From the NCBI RefSeq assembly GCF_022201045.2, contig NC_068557.1:27505501-27569500 (forward strand): a DNA stretch of 64,000 nt, read 5' to 3'. The position numbers were made by a program, and so were the translations under genes. Below are positions 57,544-64,000 of this stretch, one piece after another (the first letter of the stretch is position 1; each line of letters starts with the position of its first letter). The notes beneath the pieces were generated by a model, which had not been told where the DNA came from, did no database searches, and worked only from the letters and a program-made list of their open reading frames with translations. This DNA comes from Citrus sinensis (Eukaryota; Streptophyta; Magnoliopsida; Sapindales; Rutaceae).

Positions 57544-60500
57544 ATGGAGGTAAGTGGGTTAGACTCCGATGGGAAAGAGTTCAAGAACGCGGAAGAAATG
57601 TGGAGAGAACAAATTGGAGAAGATGGAGAACAGCAGGAGAAGAAGACCCAGTGGTATCGTGAAGGCATTTCTTATTGGGAAGTAAGTTCTTTTCTTTTCT
57701 GTTTTTTTTTCCTTTTTCAAAATATTTCTGTTTGCTTTGGAGAAGTGGGTAAATTATCAACCTGACCTCAGGGCGTAGAGGCGTCGGTTGATGGGGTTCT
57801 GGGCGGATTCGGGAATGTGAATGAAGTTGATATAAAGGGCAGCGAAGCTTTTCTCCAGATGCTTCTCTCTGACCGTTTCCCCAACGCTAGAAATAATCAA
57901 CATCTTGTTGCTCTTGGTACCTTTACCTTTCTTTCTATGCTTGTATGGCTTTTATTATTTTTGTGAAGTAGATTTAACTTGTTAGAATTGCTCGGAAGTA
58001 GATGAACTTTGGCGCTTTTTGGGGGTGATTTTGTAGAAAGCACTTTCTGCAAAAGTTCATGTTAAGTGCCTCTATTTAAAATTTGATTTTTGTTAAAGCA
58101 ATGATCAAGAGTTGTTTGATATGGTAGGTGTTATCTCATGTTCAGTTTATGATAAGGCTTTGCGTTTGGTTTGTATAGCACTTGTATAGTTACATGTTTT
58201 ATTTCATTTCATTTTTTGATGGAAACGTTAATATTAGGCAGAAAAGCACATCTCAGTGATTATATATGTCTGATGACAGATTGTTACTTTGATGCATTCT
58301 GTTCATTCTTTCTTCACTTTCTAACTTCTGATCGACATTATATAGCTTAGAATACCAGATTTCTAGTGCAGCTGTATTTTATACTGTCTGATATACATGT
58401 ATCATTCCACCTGCTTATGAATTGGCAACGAGTTTTCTCTGATATCTGAACCGCTGCAGATTGTGGATCTGGCATTGGAAGAATCACCAAGAACCTTCTA
58501 ATAAGATATTTTAATGAGGTAAAAGGTTTCTTTTAATAATTATTTTCTAGGTTTTTCAAGTGTATTCTTAGATATTCTGTGTCCGATACTTTTTCATCAT
58601 TGTCATCATTATTGACTATCATTCTAATGTGATCCAGGTGGATCTTCTTGAGCCCGTTTCTCATTTCCTAGATGCTGCTCGTGAAAGTTTGGCCCCTGAA
58701 AACCATATGGCCCCTGATATGCACAAAGCTACTAACTTTTTTTGTGTGCCGCTTCAGGTAATTACTAATATTATCCAATATCATTCGTAAGCTCAGAATT
58801 ATAATAAATAAAGTGGATACTAACGGTAATTTAACTCTGCGTGACTTCAATTGTGATGTGCATAATCCATATCAGAACCAACTATGGACTTGTAATTGAA
58901 ATGATTTTTGTAGGGTCAGAGAGAAAAGGAATAAAAAAGTAGGAAGTAAGAAAGTGAAAATTGCAAAAAAAGGCATTTCTGCGGTAATATTTTTGGATGA
59001 TTCTGCCATTTATCCAAGGCAATGAGCAGTATCTTTATTTATGCTTTGTTTCATTTGTTTAATGTTATTTCTATTTGTTATTCATTGTAAATGCTGGAAT
59101 GTGAGCGTAGCACTCCAAGATGTGAAATCGAATCAAGATTATTTAACTAGGAGCTATGTTAGCAGAGGAATGTAATTTCTCTAAACCATGAATAGCTTTC
59201 TAGTAATTCCAATAATTAGTGTTGTTTTCTCATATATAATAATGTTAACCCTAATTATCACATTCTTTTGGAGCAGTATATTACACAATTAGGATTTTAG
59301 CCATCAAACTGTTACGATTATGTGATTGTTGCCCTTGAAGAATACAGTGAAAATGTTTTTCCTAATTCTTTGTAATGAACGATCCTGTTTATGTGGCTTA
59401 CAGATTAATGGATTTTTGGGGTTTTTTGTTTTCTTCTTCATTTTTTCCTCTAAATATTAATCCCTGTTATATTATATTTAAAGCATATTATACGTTTTGG
59501 CTAATCTTTTTGGCGCACAGGTATAATTCGTTCACTCTGCTTGTAGGATTTTACTCCAGAGACTGGAAGATATGATGTCATATGGGTTCAATGGTGCATT
59601 GGTCATCTAACAGATGACGACTTTGTTTCATTCTTTAAGAGAGCTAAGGTAAATCACTCTCAAACTTGAATCATAATATATATAAGTTTTATATCATGGG
59701 ATAATAAGTGGAAATTTGTGTACGGAACTCATAGAAAGTTGAAACATTTATTTTGTGTGTGGTTAATAGGAAGGACTAAAAAGGAATTGAAAGCTTGTTG
59801 TCTCATTATCCACTGGCTAGTTGCTATGCCTTTACTATCCATTCCTTCTTTCTTTTTCAACATTTTCCTAATGCTATATCATCACAGCCATGACATTGTT
59901 GATGAAATTGAATTTTAATATGTGCCAATTATGGGTAGTATTTCTTTTTACCCAAGTCAATGGTCTTTTCTTTGCCCCCTCCAAGAGACTATATATCTGT
60001 TTTTCTTTTTCATTTTTCAATTAACTGTTGAATGCAGTGGGTTAGCATGCATATAGAATTTCCTGGACCTTATTCTATGCATATTAGGATTATCACCAAG
60101 CTAGATGGTTCATATAAGAAGTTTTTGTATGCTTACTATTGTTTTCACTGTGATACCCATAATGCCTGTCCCAAGTTAATCAGACAACTGCAACAAGATT
60201 ACTAGTGCGCCTGCGATGCTTCATGATTCCCATCCATTAAACTTTCTTCTGAATCCGTCTTATAGATTTAGTGTGCCGCTACATACCATCTGATGTTTCT
60301 GTGTTTTTCTTGCTAGTTCTGGTTGTAAAAATTTTGATTAACATTTGAATAGATACGCCATAGTTCTGATAATTTTCCAATTCCAGGTTGGCCTTAAACC
60401 TGGTGGATTTTTTGTCCTGAAGGAGAACATTGCAAGAAGTGGTACTTTCCTTCTCTCTCATTCTCTAATCTGACTATTATGATCTGGCAGGGTTGTGTCA

Positions 60501-61441
60501 AATGTTCTTTCAATCAGGCACTTTAATGAGGTTCTTTTGTTTGACCTGTTCATATTCAACCAAAATGCCTGAAATATATTAGAAATTTGGGATGGTGGTG
60601 TCAATTCTTGAAAATGCTGCTGTATGCATCTATATCCTTTGAATTTTAAGCTGCATTGTTATAAAGAACCGAAGACTGTTAGAATTATCATAAATTGATT
60701 TCTCCAAGGCACCAGGGTTAGCATACAAGGTCCTACTTCACCGAGGTTCTGTTAAATCACCACGGAGATCACTGCTAGACAAAATGGTTAAAACATATCA
60801 ATTCTGCTTGATCAACTTGAACACCTATGTTAATTGTTGCACATCAATTCATTCCTTGGACAATGTAGAGATTCTCCAATTATTTGAAATTAGCTTGTAT
60901 GTAATATGAAGGCATTTCCCTACAAAAATAAGTTCTTTCTAGATATATTTTAAACATTTGCAGGATTTGTATTGGATAAAGAAGATCGGAGCATCACCAG
61001 ATCTGATTTTTACTTTAAAGAACTCTTTTCTCGGTGTGGATTACATATCTACAAATCAAAGGTTTCTACTCTTACCTTAATAAATAAATTGATAAATAGC
61101 GTATTAAACTCTGCAAAATTACTATGATGCCTTGTAAGTTCTCCTTTGGTAAAAGAGTAGTTTTTTCAGAATGTTTTCCCTGGGAATATAAGTTTGGGAT
61201 ATACTTCTATAAGCTGTTTGTGGATTTATTTTTACACTTCTATTGAAGGTTTGCGCTGCATGTATTTTAAAGAGACGCTTGAAAATCTTATTGTCATACT
61301 TTTCCAATACTTCAGGATCAGAAGGGATTACCTGAGGAATTATTTGCTGTGAAGATGTATGCTTTAACAGCTGAAATGCCTAGGAGGGTTTCGAAGAGCA
61401 GATCTAAAGTGCAGGCCAATAGGCCTGGCATTATCAGATGA
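57544..61441 (+). CDS. Alpha N-terminal protein methyltransferase 1 (NTM1-like)
   Basis: Eight exons: 57544-57681, 57772-57916, 58460-58518, 58638-58757, 59547-59648, 60387-60441, 60964-61061, 61316-61441; all GT-AG and in frame; 280 residues. Features in order: [20 protein letters not shown], the AdoMet motif [18 protein letters not shown], acidic post-[60 protein letters not shown]. These match the NTMT/Tae1 family, which methylates the alpha-amino group of X-Pro-Lys N termini after Met removal, for example on ribosomal proteins. The C-terminal tail [19 protein letters not shown] is extra and basic. An in-frame ATG at 57340 would add 68 residues with no recognisable content; 57544 fits the family's usual length better. 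Confidence 0.9.
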
Positions 61442-62030
61442 CGTCTTGCCTACTTCTGATAATGTAGTAAAGCTAGTTTGCACAATGCAAATGAAAAATA
61501 TGTTGTATGTATTATATTATGACTGTGAATGCTAGGTGGAGTTAGCATTTCGCTAGAATTTTCATTTCGTACGGAATTTTCATAGGATGCTTTTATACAT
61601 TTTTGCCTGTAGTTTGCCTGTGATGACCAGTTGTCTTCAAAATGTTCACCCAAATTTTATCAAATGTATGTATTTGCAAGTGGTAATTGCTAATGGAGTC
61701 CTTTTTTGTCTCGTTCTCACATATTGCTTATTGGACATTTCCTTATGGTACGCTTCTTAAACTAGTTATTCAAGTTTCAACAGTAGGTTTCTCTGATCCA
61801 TACGTTCCAGATTTCTACATCAAATGGATGGAACCAGCTCAGATCATGCTATTGTAACTTAATGGTGCTAAATATGTTCGACTATTGCGAAACACAATAC
61901 TGGGTCCGTTTATAATTTATGCATTGAAATAACTTATCTACTTTAACGAACATGCGTTCATATACATCCGAGACCACTAATTCATCTACATCTGAGACCG
62001 CTAAGTTGCTTATCATTTAGTGACAATGCT
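61442..62030. other. 3' flanks of two convergent genes
   Basis: The NTM1-like (+) and LRR (-) genes converge here. AT-rich 3' UTR-like sequence; no further feature. Confidence 0.5.
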
Positions 62031-63720
62031 TTATTTAAATTGAACTCGTTTGTGACCATGACCTCCATCAGCGTGTGATTTTCTAAGATTTTCAGATGTC
62101 AAAATCGGGCAGGACTTGTAGGCTCTGGTTATCATGTTGTAAATCTGAACCAAGCTTGGAAGTTTTCCAGTTGGTTGATCTGTGCACATCAATCCAAGGC
62201 CCAGTCCCTGTTCAGCTTGATCAAACATGTTTTCTGTCAGCATCATTCTCTCGTCAACAACCAGCTGCAAATTTTCAGGATAATGCATCCTGATATACTC
62301 AATGAAACCAGCTTCGCCACGCTCAAATTCTTCAAGGGGCCTCCTGTTTGTTATCATCTCCAGAAGAAATAATCCGAACTTGTAAACATCTGAAATGTCA
62401 GAAAATTTTCATGGATTTAGTTCACAATGCCATCTGAACAATGAAAAGAAACTTCAGGCTGATAGAAACCTACTTACATTTGGTGCTACGGTGTTGATAT
62501 TCAATCTTGAACCTTGAAATCAAAGGCTCTAGATTGTCAGTTAACAAAACACTGCCTGTCCTGAGATCATAATCAACTTCAGGCCATTGCTCCTGCAAAT
62601 AACACATAGCTTCAACAACTCCAATCAGAACTTTCAATCTGTGTTTCCATGAAGGAGCTGACTCTGATAGCCATAACTCTACGTTTCCACCATTTGTCCA
62701 TTCTGTAACAATGGCTCTTGTTCTGCGACTGTTGTTCCAACCCAGTACTCGAATTAAATTCTTGTTCTGAAACTGAACAAGAAGCTTGCATTCCTCAACG
62801 AATTCATCACGGATTTCCCTAGAAACATCACCCTTGTAAATCTCAATCTTAACTCGAGTACCATCTCTCAGGATTCCTTTATAAATTGCGGCTCCCTCAT
62901 TCTTGCCCACCAAATTCTTCTTCGAAAACCCATTTGTTGCCGCCTTAAGCATCCATGTTGTAAACTTATGATTTCTCCTAAGCATTCTTGGTAAAAAATC
63001 AGGCCTTACAAAACACAACCAGCCCGTGCAACTTATCATAAGAATAACAAAGATTGGAAAACCAACCAACAGGATTACAGCTTTGATAGTGTAATTATGG
63101 TGCCCTGGAAAGAGACCTGAATGGAGAAAGCTCGAAGAGTTGAAACGTTGGAAAAACTTCGTATCCGAAACTTTCATCTCAGAGAAATGATTGTATGAAA
63201 GATTGAGAAAAGTAAGATTAGCAAGAACAGAGAAGCTTTCAACTGGGATGTCACCAGAAAGTTGATTGTAACTCAAATCAAGAGCCTGAATTTGAGTGCA
63301 CAATAGAACATCAATCGGGAAAGCACCCTTTAAAGAGTTGTTTGAAAGATCAATGGACATGATGCCTAGGGGACAGTACTTCCAAAAGAAGTTGAATGAT
63401 AAGTAAAGTGGTGTGATCTTGGGACGGCTTCGAAGGCCTATTTTGGGAAAGGATTCAACACAATTAGGATTCTTGGACTCGTTGCATAGATGGCTTGCGA
63501 CAATGGTGGATTTAAAGATTTCATTTAAGTCCATCGGGGATGAGGAGTTGCAGTATTTGAGAGATGGGTTGTGGATGCAGTTGTTCATGATTGTTGAGTT
63601 GAAATCTGGAGGTGGATGTAAGTTGTTGAGATCTTCTACAACTGTTGCTGAGAGTGTTGGAGATACTTGAAGTGATGAAATAATGAAGAAGATGTGTATA
63701 GTTTCAGAAATGGAAGCCAT
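62031..63720 (-). CDS. LRR receptor-like pseudokinase (At4g20790-like)
   Basis: Exons 63720-62478 and 62389-62031; donor GTAAGT at 62477, acceptor TTTCAG ending at 62390; 533 residues. Signal peptide MASISETIHIFFIISSL...LSA, short LRR segment at about 120-182 (IDLSNNSLKGAFPIDVL, LDLSYNQLSGDIP, LNLSYNHFS), transmembrane helix at about 211-233 (AVILLVGFPIFVILM) and kinase-like domain from about 265. Catalytic positions are lost: the P-loop is GKNEGAAIYKG, the VAIK lysine is replaced (VKIE), HRD reads DYD, the loop Asn is Ser (LRTGSVLL), and DFG is RFK. It is therefore a plasma-membrane pseudokinase, presumably a co-receptor or scaffold. The start at 63720 puts the signal peptide first; an in-frame ATG at 63894 would bury it. 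A nearby At4g20770-like PPR supports the At4g20790 assignment. Confidence 0.8.
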
Positions 63721-64000
63721 GGCCAATGAGAAAGTTGATTTTCTTTCAGTGTTAAGTGTGTGGGTGTGTGTTTTTGTGTGCAAGTTAATAAATTGCTCAA
63801 GGTTGTGGAAGTTACGAGCAGTTGATAGTACATACGGTTTCAAATTCAGCAAGGAATTTCCATTGAAGTCTTCTTTAATTTCAAAAGCAATCATGTTTTT
63901 GTCCTTTGATGTTATTAAAAATCCATTCTAATAATCATATTTCTATCGGTGAACATATTCATGATTTGCTGATCCTACCTAAGTAATATTTTGACGGTGG
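63721..64000. promoter_or_regulatory. Promoter and leader of the LRR gene
   Basis: Upstream sequence of the minus-strand LRR gene, with a gtgtgtgggtgtgtgttttt CA/GT-type tract at 63757-63780 in the likely leader. No TATA box is assigned. Confidence 0.35.

Noticed and set aside
1-64000. tRNA, rRNA and known miRNA precursors
   Set aside because: Scanned by eye for tRNA B boxes in cloverleaf context and common plant miRNA cores; none convincing apart from the SINE-like block.
1-64000. LTR retrotransposons or other virus-like elements
   Set aside because: No gag, protease, reverse transcriptase, integrase, capsid or envelope similarity, and no long terminal direct repeats seen.

Overview
The window is plant nuclear DNA, almost certainly from a eudicot. 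The genes carry GT-AG introns, the proteins are plant-specific families (PPR, ALOG/LSH, WRKY, FAR1-like, CHUP1-like, nsLTP), and the long AT-rich intergenic stretches hold microsatellites and short terminal-inverted-repeat elements. The species cannot be fixed from the sequence. I recognised no LTR retrotransposon, virus-derived element, CRISPR array, rRNA or tRNA gene.

Layout. 1-13,000 is gene-rich: the 5' part of an EMB2279-like PPR gene (-), diverging from an intronless Myb-like (REB1/TTF-I type) gene (+), a seven-exon CHUP1/IPGA1-like gene (+) and an ALOG/LSH gene (+). 16,064-18,598 is an intronless PPR gene like At4g21300 (-). 18,600-27,675 is mostly intergenic. 27,676-30,340 is a three-exon group IIe WRKY gene of WRKY14/35 type (+), with a 17-codon uORF ending one base before its start codon. 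30,341-41,929 is a transposon-relic desert: a Tourist-like element with TTA duplications, a long-TIR element, a 173-bp satellite-like array, a MULE-like foldback, an 0.8-kb element with hairpin ends, and a 196-bp MITE. 41,930-42,420 is a type-1 lipid-transfer protein gene (-) with an intron in the last codons and one canonical cysteine lost. 43,501-44,457 is a truncated FAR1/MULE-derived gene.

47,221-56,984 is a partial duplication landscape. An intact PPR gene like At4g20770 (54,678-56,984, -) has a decayed copy of its 3' half and 3' flank at 47,221-49,722. Between them lie two decayed copies of a gene for an apparently plastid-targeted single-membrane-span protein. 57,544-61,441 is an eight-exon alpha-N-terminal protein methyltransferase (NTM1-like, +), and 62,031-63,720 an LRR receptor-like pseudokinase (-).

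These genes do not form a pathway. They are ordinary organelle RNA-processing factors (three PPRs), transcriptional regulators (Myb, ALOG, WRKY) and housekeeping or secreted proteins. The order EMB2279-WRKY14 and the pair of At4g20770-like and At4g20790-like genes suggest conserved microsynteny with Arabidopsis. The least explained signals are the small palindromic repeats: the double hairpins at 11.26 and 20.28 kb, the TA-flanked palindrome at 14.97 kb, and the hairpin-ended element at 35.7-36.4 kb.
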